The notes beneath the pieces were generated by a model. That model made no database searches. It was not told the origin of the DNA and worked only from the letters and a program-made list of their open reading frames with translations. DNA of 64,000 bases from Candidatus Avispirillum faecium (GTDB taxonomy: Bacteria > Bacillota > Clostridia > Oscillospirales > CAG-272), in assembly GCA_904396155.1 (NCBI GenBank), contig CAJFOI010000048.1, forward strand, positions 30,396 through 94,395, written 5' to 3'. Positions within the stretch are counted from its first letter, which is position 1; each line of letters begins with the position of its first letter. This document shows positions 54,270 to 62,513 of this stretch, one piece after another. The translations under genes and the position numbers were made by a program.

Positions 54270-54856
54270 ATTTCACGATAAAAAACGAACAAATCGAGCA
54301 ATTTAACGAGAGCGAAAGCTATTCGTTTCCAAAATACACTTCACAGCTCATCAACTGGGCAAATCAAAACGCGCAAGGAACACGTCCTGTTGTTGTAGGA
54401 CAGATGTCAGAACTGTTTCCAGAGTTTATGGCATCAACGTCCGATATAACTATCGACGCATGGAAGGAGTGGTATCTCGAACGATATCCAGATGCCTTCG
54501 ATAAAGCAACCCAGAAAATTTATTCTCAGGTGCAGAATTTAAGAGAAGCAATTCAATACATAGACGAGGAAATGGTAAAACACTGGGTCATGGATCTCGT
54601 AATCGATAAAACTTTCAATGGCCTATATGTTCAAAAATCTATTCTCGCAGCATTGGCACAAAAGACTGGTAAAGCATACAGACTGGCAACCCCCTCGGAA
54701 GAATCCAAAGGTATCGATGGATTTGTTGGAAGCGTTCCTTACTCCATCAAACCCGATACTTACAAAACAATGGGAAGATTATCGGAAACTATCGATGTTA
54801 AGATGATTTACTACACTAAAACCAAAACAGGATTAAAGGTTGAAGTGGAGGATTAA
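54266..54856 (+). CDS. MjaI-family restriction endonuclease, subunit A
   Basis: This 196-aa protein fits the RE_MjaI family: TIDAWKEWYLERYPDAFDKA, HWVMDLVIDKTFNGLYVQKSIL, YRLATPSEESKGIDGFVGSVPYSIKPDTYK. The last stretch holds a PD-(D/E)xK-like set (GIDGF and SIKP). MjaI cuts CTAG; the specificity here is unknown. The start at 54266 follows GGAGGAGCGCC and overlaps the RT stop. It is followed 3 nt later by a paralogue. Confidence 0.82.
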   Translation: MNFTIKNEQIEQFNESESYSFPKYTSQLINWANQNAQGTRPVVVGQMSELFPEFMASTSDITIDAWKEWYLERYPDAFDKATQKIYSQVQNLREAIQYIDEEMVKHWVMDLVIDKTFNGLYVQKSILAALAQKTGKAYRLATPSEESKGIDGFVGSVPYSIKPDTYKTMGRLSETIDVKMIYYTKTKTGLKVEVED

Positions 54857-54859
54857 CAA

Positions 54860-55459
54860 ATGCCAAGCGAAAGAGTCATGAATAAATACTACAACGAAGG
54901 AGCGTTTAATCACCCCCATCGTATTGGATATATGATGAGCATGATTCGCCAGCTGCGGCCGTTGACGATAGATGAATGGAAAACATGGTACTTTTCAAAT
55001 GTGCATGACGAGGACTTTTTACATCAGTTAGCTGTAGAAATGAATAGTACTATTCCTTCTTCGTATGGAGTGACTGTAGAAGAATGTGAAGATTACATAT
55101 ATGATGTTATGTTCCGAAGAACATTTCAAGGATACGACAAAGAAAATCAAGCATTAGCTCTTTTACGCGATGTTATTGACCCGTCGGTAGAAGAAGCGCC
55201 TAAGGAATGGGACACGGAGTATTTTATAGACTTTTACCTTCACGATGCCAGTGGTAATCTCATAGGAATACAATTGAAACCCGATACATTCTATTATGGT
55301 CACTATCAATACGTTGTTGACATACAAGGAAAGATGCGACGTTTCCGTAATGATTTCAACGCTAATGCATTTGTGCTAAAATACATATCCAATAGTAGCA
55401 GCGGCAAAATTGAATTTGAAAATCCAGAGGTAATCTCCGAGATTAAAAGCCTACTATAA
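54860..55459 (+). CDS. MjaI-like endonuclease paralogue, subunit B
   Basis: This 199-aa protein shares the layout of its upstream neighbour: TIDEWKTWYFSNVHDEDFLHQL matches TIDAWKEWYLERYP, DYIYDVMFRRTFQGYDKENQAL matches DLVIDKTFNGLYVQKSIL, and IDFYLHDASGNLIGIQLKPDTFYY matches the nuclease core (Asp then QLKP). It has diverged strongly and may be a partner subunit rather than a second enzyme. It ends 61 nt before the convergent methyltransferase gene. Confidence 0.72.
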   Translation: MPSERVMNKYYNEGAFNHPHRIGYMMSMIRQLRPLTIDEWKTWYFSNVHDEDFLHQLAVEMNSTIPSSYGVTVEECEDYIYDVMFRRTFQGYDKENQALALLRDVIDPSVEEAPKEWDTEYFIDFYLHDASGNLIGIQLKPDTFYYGHYQYVVDIQGKMRRFRNDFNANAFVLKYISNSSSGKIEFENPEVISEIKSLL

Positions 55460-55520
55460 TAGACATCACGCTTAAAATTAAAGCAGCAGAGCACGACGAA
55501 TTATGCTCTGCTGCTTTTAA

Positions 55521-56549
55521 TTATTGGTAGGTACAGGTAACAACATTTCCGTCAGCAGAAACATCAGCTACATGCTCAATTTGAATTTCCATTTCCTGTT
55601 TTGTTTTCACCTTGAAATCGTGGTGAACATTCAGGTAACATTTATCCTGTTTTTCGGACGGAAGTCCATCAACAAAAGAGCGATGTTTCATTAAACGATC
55701 ATCAATGATAGCGTTTAGCTGCATCGGTGATTTTTTAATATTTTCAATCGCAAGAGCAGCTATTCCTGCATCAATTTCGATGCCAATACTATTTCTGTTG
55801 GAAACCATACAAGCCAGATTAGTAGTGCCAAGTCCAACGAAGGGATCAAGAACGGTATCACCTTCTGCAGAATACATATTAACCAAACGGAAAGGAATTT
55901 CAAAAGGATAAGAGGCATTTCTATCACGTGTTATGCTGGATGCCGCAATAACCTGATTTGTTCCCTTGACTTCCCATAAATCAGAAAACCATACATTACG
56001 TTCTTCCCAAAAGTATGCGCTTTTTTGGCGTAGTTTTCGAGAAGCGCCAGAGAAAGCTCGTTTGCCTCCTTTTCGGAAAACCAAAATGTATTCATGTTCA
56101 TACGTCACATATGCGCCAGCAGGATACATGCCAGACCCCATAAACTTGTTTGGAGAATTGGATGGCTTTCTCCAATGAATATCTGGCAATACGCTGTAGC
56201 CAAGAGCTTGAAAAAAATTGATAATGTATGCGTGATTAGGATACATTTGGAAATTACCGTTGAGCGTTCTTGTGGCATCTCCAATATTAACGCAAACAAA
56301 ACCATTATCCATAAGAACACGATCGCATTCTTTCCAAACACGATTCAATATTTCGTGCATTTTAGTAAAAGCTGCAAAACCGTGTCCCTCATTTAAATCA
56401 TATGTGATAGAAGGATCTTCGTCGCAAAACAAGGAGTCCCACATCTCGATCATTGGGTACGGAGGTGACGTAACAACCAGATTGACCGAAGCGTCAGGGA
56501 CAGAAGTTAACTCAGCGCTATTAGCATTTATTATTTTATGAGTTGTCAT
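55521..56549 (-). CDS. DNA methyltransferase (TSPPY type) of the MjaI-like system
   Basis: This 342-aa methyltransferase has motif IV VVTSPPYPMIEMWDSLF, motif I DPFVGLGTTNLACM near the C-terminal half, and RNSIGIEIDAGIAALA. TSPPY is typical of N4-cytosine or N6-adenine enzymes of the beta order; N4-cytosine would fit MjaI-like CTAG systems. A C-terminal extension of about 75 residues follows the core. ATG 56549 lies behind GAGGTGAGTGAAA. It overlaps the XRE gene by 14 nt. It is expected to protect host DNA from the two nucleases. Confidence 0.88.
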   Translation of the reverse strand: MTTHKIINANSAELTSVPDASVNLVVTSPPYPMIEMWDSLFCDEDPSITYDLNEGHGFAAFTKMHEILNRVWKECDRVLMDNGFVCVNIGDATRTLNGNFQMYPNHAYIINFFQALGYSVLPDIHWRKPSNSPNKFMGSGMYPAGAYVTYEHEYILVFRKGGKRAFSGASRKLRQKSAYFWEERNVWFSDLWEVKGTNQVIAASSITRDRNASYPFEIPFRLVNMYSAEGDTVLDPFVGLGTTNLACMVSNRNSIGIEIDAGIAALAIENIKKSPMQLNAIIDDRLMKHRSFVDGLPSEKQDKCYLNVHHDFKVKTKQEMEIQIEHVADVSADGNVVTCTYQ

Positions 56550-56766
56550 TTTCACTCACCTCACCGTTTCTAATTAATTCAACAACATCCTCTATATCAC
56601 AATCAAGCGCACAACAAATTTTCTCTAATGTCTCTAACGATACGGTTTCGTTGCGTCCGAGCTTTGCGACGGCGTTCGTACTTATACCGGCAGCATCACG
56701 CAATTGAGATTTATTCATGCCCTTGTCGATTAATAATTTCCACAATCGGGAATAACTAACAGCCAT
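56536..56766 (-). CDS. XRE-family regulator (C-protein-like)
   Basis: This 76-aa HTH protein (SRLWKLLIDKGMNKSQLRDAAGISTNAVAKLGRNETVSLETLEKICCALDCDIEDVVEL) is the Cro/C1-type used as controller in many restriction systems. It overlaps the methyltransferase start, so both are in one transcript. Three palindromes overlap its promoter, which fits autoregulation. Control of the methyltransferase rather than the nucleases would be an unusual arrangement for a C protein. Confidence 0.85.
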   Translation of the reverse strand: MAVSYSRLWKLLIDKGMNKSQLRDAAGISTNAVAKLGRNETVSLETLEKICCALDCDIEDVVELIRNGEVSENDNS

Positions 56767-56790
56767 ACATAGCCCCCTGATGTTTTTTAT

Positions 56791-56841
56791 AAGTATATCA
56801 TACTTCTTGATAAATATCAAGATTTACTTGATGTTTATCAA
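56791..56841 (-). promoter_or_regulatory. XRE gene promoter with three operator palindromes
   Basis: Palindromes AAGTAT-ATC-ATACTT (56791-56805), TCTTGATA-AA-TATCAAGA (56805-56822) and TTGAT-GTTT-ATCAA (56828-56841) overlap a minus-strand promoter with TTGATA and TATACT separated by 17 nt. Confidence 0.78.
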
Positions 56842-56948
56842 CGATTTTGTTTGAATATGTTTTGTTTGCTAATTCTCGGTTGTTTCGCTGGACTTTCGCG
56901 ATTCTTTCTGGCTTAATTGTCCTGCCAAAAAGGCAGGAGGTAATACAT

Positions 56949-57260
56949 ATGACAATCGAACAGGCGCAGAGAGATTTCGATGAGCTGATCGCAAAGAACG
57001 GCTTCACCCTTGCAGGACGCACCAGCGATACCGGCAACCCTATCTACCACAGAGTGTGGAAAAAGACGGTGCAGGTCGCATGGCATGGTGAGCAGGAGGA
57101 AACGCTGGAAGCAAGAATCCTTTTGAGCTACGGGTACCCGCTGGTGACAATCAAGCGCAATGGCAGACAGGATCCCAAATTCATCCGCGACTACAGCAGC
57201 CCCAAAAGAGCAATGAACGCCATCCGTGAAATTGTAAAGTTCGCTGGCTTCGAGTGGTAA
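56949..57260 (+). CDS. Hypothetical small protein of the mobile island
   Basis: I do not recognise this 103-aa protein. It begins MTIEQAQRDFDELIAKNGF and has a compact alpha/beta look with many Arg/Lys in the C-terminal half (IKRNGRQDPKFIRDYSSPKRAM). A good ribosome site (CAGGAGG) precedes the ATG at 56949. It lies 12 nt upstream of a DUF6809 gene, likely in one operon. It is typical of small accessory genes of Clostridia integrative elements. Confidence 0.7.
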   Translation: MTIEQAQRDFDELIAKNGFTLAGRTSDTGNPIYHRVWKKTVQVAWHGEQEETLEARILLSYGYPLVTIKRNGRQDPKFIRDYSSPKRAMNAIREIVKFAGFEW

Positions 57261-57272
57261 GGGGGTGACAAA

Positions 57273-57569
57273 GTGCGGAGCATCATAGAAGAACTGTACT
57301 ACGGCAACGTCACCCCGTGCGATCGGGACATCGTCAAAGGCGGCACATATTCACATCTGCTGCATTTGGTAACGCGCAATGAGGATGATTTAACGCAAAC
57401 GTTGACGCAGGCGCAGCAGGAGACCTTTGAGAAGTTCAAGGACTGCGCATCGGAGCTGAACGATGCCAACGAGATGACGTCCTTCACGCTGGGATTCAAG
57501 CTTGGCATGCGGCTGGCGCTGGAGGCCATGATCAGCACCAGCGACATTACAGAACCCAAAATGTACTAA
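57273..57569 (+). CDS. DUF6809 family protein
   Basis: This 98-aa protein (start GTG 57273, with GGGGGTG upstream) has the pattern of DUF6809: IIEELYYGNVTPCDRDI, LVTRNEDDLTQTLTQAQQETFEKFKDCASELN, FTLGFKLGMRLALEAM. These small proteins are common in integrative elements of Clostridia; the function is unknown. A strong terminator follows directly. Confidence 0.78.
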   Translation: MRSIIEELYYGNVTPCDRDIVKGGTYSHLLHLVTRNEDDLTQTLTQAQQETFEKFKDCASELNDANEMTSFTLGFKLGMRLALEAMISTSDITEPKMY

Positions 57570-57572
57570 TGA

Positions 57573-57614
57573 CAAAGCGCCATCACATCTGGAAACAGGT
57601 GTGGTGGCGCTTTT
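57573..57614. terminator. Bidirectional terminator
   Basis: An 18-bp stem (57573-57590 against 57595-57612, GAAA loop) with T runs on both sides separates convergent genes. Confidence 0.88.
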
Positions 57615-57618
57615 TGCA

Positions 57619-58683
57619 TTATTCAGATTTGTTTGCTTTATCAAGTCGATCGCGGGCACGTTTATCCTTTTGGTTTTTTGCCTTTCGAGCACTCTGACAT
57701 TCCTTGCGGCGGCAGTACATTTGGTTGCCGCGCTTACGGTAAAAGTAGCAGCCACAGTTGATGCAGACAGCAACAACACCGGTATATTCCTTTTTCTCGG
57801 TTTTCTTTTCTGGCGGCGCATCATCGACAACCATGCGTGCAAAGGTGTACCATGCTATGTCAAAGATAGAATGAACATCGGCAGAAAAGATATAGCGGTT
57901 AGATTTCGAATGGAGCTTAGGACGCATCTGGAATGACGGAATCAAGTCTACTATCTTTGCGCGTAGCTCATCGTAATCATCATACGGAGTGCGGACAATA
58001 TCATCATCCAACGGCTGCCCTTGCATTTTCGCATCAACCACCATTTCCTGCAGGAGATCACCAGCGGCAGATAAATAATCCGCGTCGGGTTGTTCCATAG
58101 GAACGTAACGGTACTTTTCAAAATACGGAACAGGATCAAAATAGCGGCCTGCTTTGCAAATATCCAGTATCAATTCTTCCTGCCCCATGCAGGCAGCATC
58201 GATGGCGGCATAGAAACGAGAGGCAAAGTAAATACGGTTTAGATCTTCCATGAATTTGGATATGGAGAAGGTCGCTTCCTTTTTTAATACTATAGCCATT
58301 TCCGCCGGTGTGAAGCTTGGGTCGCGTGCAAGAGTATTCACATCGTCGACGAAATACGGATGAACGAATTTTTTGCACCACCGGATGATCAGTTCAAACG
58401 GCTCCTGCTTTGTTTCGGGACTGTCAATAATACGCGCCAAATTACAAAGGCTGGACAGCAGCATACCACCGCTAATGTCAGAATAGCTCTTATAATCTGA
58501 TTCGGTGCCATTGATAACAGGGTACGCAACGAGATCATCATTCATATAATCCCAATCGTATTGCGCAAATTGGGTAACCTTGTAACCCAGTTGCCCAACA
58601 CCGCCAATTTTACCGAAACCTAAAACATCGGTCGCCCTGTCAATTTCATATTCAAAATCAAAGTTCTCTCTATAATAACCCAT
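57619..58683 (-). CDS. Uncharacterised protein with C-terminal zinc ribbon
   Basis: This 354-aa protein has no family I can name with certainty. The C-terminus has CINCGCYFYRKRGNQMYC followed by C in KECQSARKAK, a zinc-ribbon/CGNR-like DNA-binding module, then a very basic tail (KNQKDKRARDRLDK). The N-terminal 290 residues are mixed helical with acidic patches. It is divergent from the Xis/primase operon and could be a regulator of the element; this is inferred from position and the zinc ribbon. Confidence 0.7.
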   Translation of the reverse strand: MGYYRENFDFEYEIDRATDVLGFGKIGGVGQLGYKVTQFAQYDWDYMNDDLVAYPVINGTESDYKSYSDISGGMLLSSLCNLARIIDSPETKQEPFELIIRWCKKFVHPYFVDDVNTLARDPSFTPAEMAIVLKKEATFSISKFMEDLNRIYFASRFYAAIDAACMGQEELILDICKAGRYFDPVPYFEKYRYVPMEQPDADYLSAAGDLLQEMVVDAKMQGQPLDDDIVRTPYDDYDELRAKIVDLIPSFQMRPKLHSKSNRYIFSADVHSIFDIAWYTFARMVVDDAPPEKKTEKKEYTGVVAVCINCGCYFYRKRGNQMYCRRKECQSARKAKNQKDKRARDRLDKANKSE

Positions 58684-58733
58684 ATCCTACTCCATACCGT
58701 CAATGTGTCACCGCAAGCGTCGCCGGCAAGAAT

Positions 58734-58762
58734 TTGCTTCTGGTGACATTATACTGTATAAT
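58734..58762 (+). promoter_or_regulatory. Promoter of the element's replication operon
   Basis: TTGCTT (58734-58739) and TATAAT (58757-58762) are 17 nt apart, pointing at the operon that begins at 58878. Confidence 0.75.
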
Positions 58763-58877
58763 TGAGATAAAAGCAAGAGCAAACCATAGCAAATGCTTTT
58801 AGCGGATGGTGCCGATAGGCCTTCCCGCGAGACCCAAGGGGGTAGTCTATCCAAAATCAGAAGAAAGGAGTAGCCGA

Positions 58878-59054
58878 ATGAAATCCAGAAAGAAGCAGCG
58901 AGAGAATCACAGAATGAAGGCCAAAGAAGAAAGAATCGAATTCCGCAACATGTACGGATATCAAGATCCCACGCCGTACATGGCTGTACGAAACATCATG
59001 GCCGCACAGAAAACCGCATCGGTACAACACCAGCCACCTAAGGTTGCCGTCTAA
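58878..59054 (+). CDS. Small basic hypothetical protein
   Basis: This 58-aa protein has a highly basic N-terminus (MKSRKKQRENHRMKAKEERI) and a Pro/Gln-rich tail. AGAAAGGAG lies before the ATG at 58878; the longer frame from 58806 lacks a ribosome site. It leads the operon before the excisionase-like gene. No family is recognised. Confidence 0.6.
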   Translation: MKSRKKQRENHRMKAKEERIEFRNMYGYQDPTPYMAVRNIMAAQKTASVQHQPPKVAV

Positions 59055-59110
59055 GGCGAGTTGAGGGTGGCATTTTTGTGCCCATTTTTAAGAAGAAGGA
59101 GGTGAAATAC

Positions 59111-59281
59111 ATGGAAAAAGCAACGATGAGCGTGCAGGAATTATCCGCGCACATGGGAATCAGCTTGCCAAAGGCGTATGAGCTCACCAAGAGAGAGGGA
59201 TTCCCCACTATCCGTATCGGAACAAGGATTCTTGTTCCCGTAGACGCATTTAAGGAATGGTTGAAGAAAAATGCAAACTGA
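59111..59281 (+). CDS. Excisionase-like helix-turn-helix protein
   Basis: This 56-aa protein is an excisionase/MerR-like winged HTH: MSVQELSAHMGISLPKAYELTKREGFPTIRIGTRILVPVDAFKEWLKKN. Such proteins direct excision of integrative elements or act as small regulators. GGAGGTGAAATAC precedes ATG 59111. It lies just upstream of the replication gene. Confidence 0.85.
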   Translation: MEKATMSVQELSAHMGISLPKAYELTKREGFPTIRIGTRILVPVDAFKEWLKKNAN

Positions 59282-59321
59282 AGTCAACACCAACCACAAC
59301 ACCGAAAGGAGGTGAAACAAA

Positions 59322-61487
59322 ATGAAAGGATTTACCATCTACACCGCAAACTGCACCGGCAACGCGAAGAATTGCATCTACCCCACCGAAGTGGAGGCAA
59401 AGGACATCGCATCGCTGGAGCGGGCGATGCAGCACGATCACGTGTGCGCCATGTACCGCGATCACAAACGCAGCGCAGCAGGTTTCGAATGGTCGGATTG
59501 TATCCCTATGGATTGCGACAACGATCACAGCGAAGATCCCTCGCAGTGGAAACAGCCGAAGGATGTACAAGCGGCATTTCCCAATGTGACATTCGCGGTG
59601 TGTTACAGCCGCAATCATATGAAAGAAAAAAACGGCCGCACAGCACGCCCCAAATTCCACTGTTACTTTCCTGTGAAGCGGGTAACGGACAGCAAGGTAT
59701 ACACCACCATGAAGCACCGAATCCAGAAACAGTTCTCGTGGTTTGATGCCAACGCGCTGGATGCAGCCAGATTCTACTTCGGTACCGAGGATCCGCAGGT
59801 CATGTTCTTCGCGGGCGATAAAACGGTGGATCAGGTGTTGCCTACAGCAATCACCGCAGGCAGCCGCAATGCGACACTGTCTCAAAAGGCCGGAAAACTC
59901 ATCAAGAGATATGGTGATACAACCAAAGCGGAACAACTGTTCAAGATAGAAGCGGAACGATGTGTACCGCCCTTGTCGGAGGATGAGCTGGCAAGCATCT
60001 GGAGCAGCGCCAAGAAGTTCGGTGAGCGGATTGCCGATCGGGATGATTACATTCCACCCGAGCAGTTCAATACACCGGCAGAAAAGCTGGAGGCTATGAG
60101 ACCGGAGAGCAATCGTAGATACGCTTGGTCAGACATTGGTGCCAGTCGTTTATTTGCAGATTACTACAAAGACATCGTCCGTTATGTGCCGGAGCGTAAA
60201 AGCTGGTACTGCTACGCAGACGGTGTATGGAGCGCAGACATTGGCAATCTCAAAGCAATGGAATATTGCAAGGAGCTGGCAGACGCCATGCTCATATATG
60301 CACTATCCATACAGGATGAGCAGAAGCGGCAGGAGTTCCTCAAGTATTGTGGCAAATGGCAAACCCGCCGCGTTCGAGACACTATTCTCCGCGATGCACA
60401 GGGCATTTACCCCATCGCCATGAGTGAGTTCGATTGCGATCCCTATGTATTCAATTGTAAGAACGGCGCCTTGCATCTGGACACCATGGAGTTCACCCAG
60501 CATCGCGCCGAGGACAGGCTGACCAAGATCAGCGATGTGGAGTATGACCCCGAAGCTCGCTGTGACAGGTTTCTCTCCTTCGTAGATGAGATTACCAGCG
60601 GCAATGCAGATACAGCAAACTTCTTACAGAAAGCGCTGGGTTACGGCATTAGCGGTGATACCCGCCATGAGTGCTTGTTTATTCTCTACGGTGCAAAGAC
60701 TCGCAACGGCAAAGGAATCTTGTGTGAGAGCGTTCTTAAGGTACTGGGCAGCTACGGCTGCACCGCAAGACCGGAGACGATCAGCATTAAGCAGAATATC
60801 AGTAGCCAGACACCCAGCGAGGATATCGCTCGGTTGGCAGGTGTGCGATTCACCAACATATCCGAGCCGGGACGCGGACTGGTGCTCAATGCAGCACAGG
60901 TTAAGAGCATGACCGGTAACGATACCCTCAACGCACGATTCCTACATGAAAACAGCTTCGATTTCAAACCCCAATTCAAGTTGTATATCAACACCAATTA
61001 CCTGCCAGTGATTAACGACATGACGCTGTTCAGCAGCGGCCGTGTGGTGATTATCCCCTTTGACCGACATTTCGAAGAATCCGAGCAGGACAGAACATTG
61101 AAATCGGAGTTTGCGAAACCGCAGAATCAAAGTGCCATTCTTAATTGGCTGGTGGAGGGATACCGACTCGCCATGCAGGAAGGTCTGACACAGCCAGCAG
61201 CCGTAATCGCAGCTACCGCTGAATACAAGAAGGACAGCGACAAGGTGATGCAGTTTGTGGAAGAAAAGCTGAAGGCAGCACCTATGGCAGAAACCCGAAC
61301 ATCCGTAATCTACGAAGCTTACCGTGGATGGTGTTCCGAAAATGGATGCTACGCTGAGAATATGAGAAATTTCAACCAAGCGCTACGCAGCATTGCAACA
61401 GTGACGCGAAAACGCCCAGCCGCAGGTGGCGGTGCAACCACACTACTGTGCGGATACAGAATCAGCGGTGTCGCACAACCGCTATGA
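59322..61487 (+). CDS. Primase/SF3 helicase replication protein (phage/plasmid D5 type)
   Basis: This 721-aa protein combines an N-terminal prim-pol-like region (DCIPMDCDNDHSEDPSQW, PKFHCYFPV, LDAARFYFGTEDPQ), a D5_N domain (about residues 340-440) and a C-terminal SF3 helicase with Walker A LYGAKTRNGKGILCESVL and GVRFTNISEPGRGLVLNA. It should start and drive replication of the element, as in P4-like and integrative satellites. AAAGGAGG lies before the ATG. An array of inverted 10-bp-spaced repeats follows at once and may be its origin. Confidence 0.9.
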   Translation: MKGFTIYTANCTGNAKNCIYPTEVEAKDIASLERAMQHDHVCAMYRDHKRSAAGFEWSDCIPMDCDNDHSEDPSQWKQPKDVQAAFPNVTFAVCYSRNHMKEKNGRTARPKFHCYFPVKRVTDSKVYTTMKHRIQKQFSWFDANALDAARFYFGTEDPQVMFFAGDKTVDQVLPTAITAGSRNATLSQKAGKLIKRYGDTTKAEQLFKIEAERCVPPLSEDELASIWSSAKKFGERIADRDDYIPPEQFNTPAEKLEAMRPESNRRYAWSDIGASRLFADYYKDIVRYVPERKSWYCYADGVWSADIGNLKAMEYCKELADAMLIYALSIQDEQKRQEFLKYCGKWQTRRVRDTILRDAQGIYPIAMSEFDCDPYVFNCKNGALHLDTMEFTQHRAEDRLTKISDVEYDPEARCDRFLSFVDEITSGNADTANFLQKALGYGISGDTRHECLFILYGAKTRNGKGILCESVLKVLGSYGCTARPETISIKQNISSQTPSEDIARLAGVRFTNISEPGRGLVLNAAQVKSMTGNDTLNARFLHENSFDFKPQFKLYINTNYLPVINDMTLFSSGRVVIIPFDRHFEESEQDRTLKSEFAKPQNQSAILNWLVEGYRLAMQEGLTQPAAVIAATAEYKKDSDKVMQFVEEKLKAAPMAETRTSVIYEAYRGWCSENGCYAENMRNFNQALRSIATVTRKRPAAGGGATTLLCGYRISGVAQPL

Positions 61488-61493
61488 ACATCA

Positions 61494-61582
61494 TGTAGCA
61501 GCTTGTAGCAGGAAATATAGGTTGTTTTGAAAATCGTTTCTTTTATAGAAAAAACCATTTTTACTTGCTACAACCTGCTACA
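61494..61582. repeat. Iteron-like repeats, possible origin of the element
   Basis: TGTAGCAG occurs at 61494-61501 and 61504-61511, and its complement at 61565-61572 (TTGCTACA) and 61575-61582 (CTGCTACA), each pair with 10-bp spacing. Together they form an inverted repeat around an AT-rich core. Confidence 0.65.
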
Positions 61583-61606
61583 CAGATGAAAGGAGTGAAA
61601 AAACAC

Positions 61607-61882
61607 ATGAGAGGTTACAAGTTTTACAGCACAAGAGACGGCAGGATGCCGATGACTATGCCGGACGCAACAGACTTTGGTGACAACCATAAGGATGCGG
61701 TCACCATTTACCACACCGCAGACAGCGAGCCGGTAATCCTACGCAGGAGCATCGCACTGACACCCATGCCGTGGTGTATCCACAGAGGTACCAGTACCGT
61801 ATTCTTCAGCTGCTACCGAGACGCTATCAACCACTGCCGTAGGCGCGGCTACAGACTGATCGAGGAAGGAGGAAACACATGA
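61607..61882 (+). CDS. Hypothetical small protein
   Basis: This protein of 91 aa (ATG 61607; ATG 61589 is possible) is not recognised. It is rich in Arg, Thr and aromatic residues (MPWCIHRGTSTVFFSCYRDAINHCRRRGYRLIEEG). GAAAGGAG lies 12 nt before the chosen start. It overlaps the next small gene by 4 nt, so both are coupled. Confidence 0.6.
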   Translation: MRGYKFYSTRDGRMPMTMPDATDFGDNHKDAVTIYHTADSEPVILRRSIALTPMPWCIHRGTSTVFFSCYRDAINHCRRRGYRLIEEGGNT

Positions 61883-62076
61883 GCTGGAAAGACAAACTGT
61901 TTGGCAGCAGAATCCTTGTCGTTGGTAGACGTAAATATACAAAGGCCGATGGTACCACGATCACTGTCACCAAAGACATCCGCTACACCGTCAAAGATGG
62001 CAGCAGCACCATCCACATGTATGATTTGGATGATGTAAAAAGCTACTGCAAGCGCAGCACTCGCCTTGGCGGGTAG
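61879..62076 (+). CDS. Hypothetical small protein
   Basis: This 65-aa protein (MSWKDKLFGSRILVVGRRKYTKADG..) overlaps the upstream gene by ATGA and has GAGGAAGGAGG before it. It reads as a small beta-rich basic domain. It is not recognised. It belongs to the run of short genes between the replication and capsid genes. Confidence 0.6.
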   Translation: MSWKDKLFGSRILVVGRRKYTKADGTTITVTKDIRYTVKDGSSTIHMYDLDDVKSYCKRSTRLGG

Positions 62077-62196
62077 GGGGGATAATTATCCTCACGCCTA
62101 ATCTTCTCGAGACGGGCGTGGGGTCACACACGAAAAATAGGGAAATCAAGAAGGGGTATAGCCCCACAAATCAAGTTTTTCAAGGAGGATCCACTA

Positions 62197-62493
62197 ATGG
62201 ACAAGTTATTCAAGTATTATGCTCTCGATGGCAGAGGCATTCAGGGAGCAAACAAGCGACCTATCGACCACGTTTATGATAGCGCGGAGGCAGCGTTCAA
62301 AGTCTCCACCTATTGTCTGGAGACCGCAGTACCCGGCACCTATCGTTTGCTGGCGAAGCATCCCACCAACATTCATAAGTACCACTATTTCAACATCAAG
62401 TGCCCCAACTGTGGCGGCACACTGGAAGAAATGTTACCCACAAAAGATAAGCACGTGCTGCCTATGTATGCATGCACCTGCTGCAACCGCTAA
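62197..62493 (+). CDS. Small zinc-ribbon protein upstream of the capsid gene
   Basis: This 98-aa protein has a C-terminal zinc ribbon (KCPNCGGTLEE..YACTCCNR) and an N-terminal region that reads like a phage accessory domain (MDKLFKYYALDGRGIQGANK). CAAGGAGG lies upstream. It lies 20 nt before the capsid gene. The function is unknown. Confidence 0.65.
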   Translation: MDKLFKYYALDGRGIQGANKRPIDHVYDSAEAAFKVSTYCLETAVPGTYRLLAKHPTNIHKYHYFNIKCPNCGGTLEEMLPTKDKHVLPMYACTCCNR

Positions 62494-62513
62494 TTAAAAG
62501 GAGGAATACCAAT

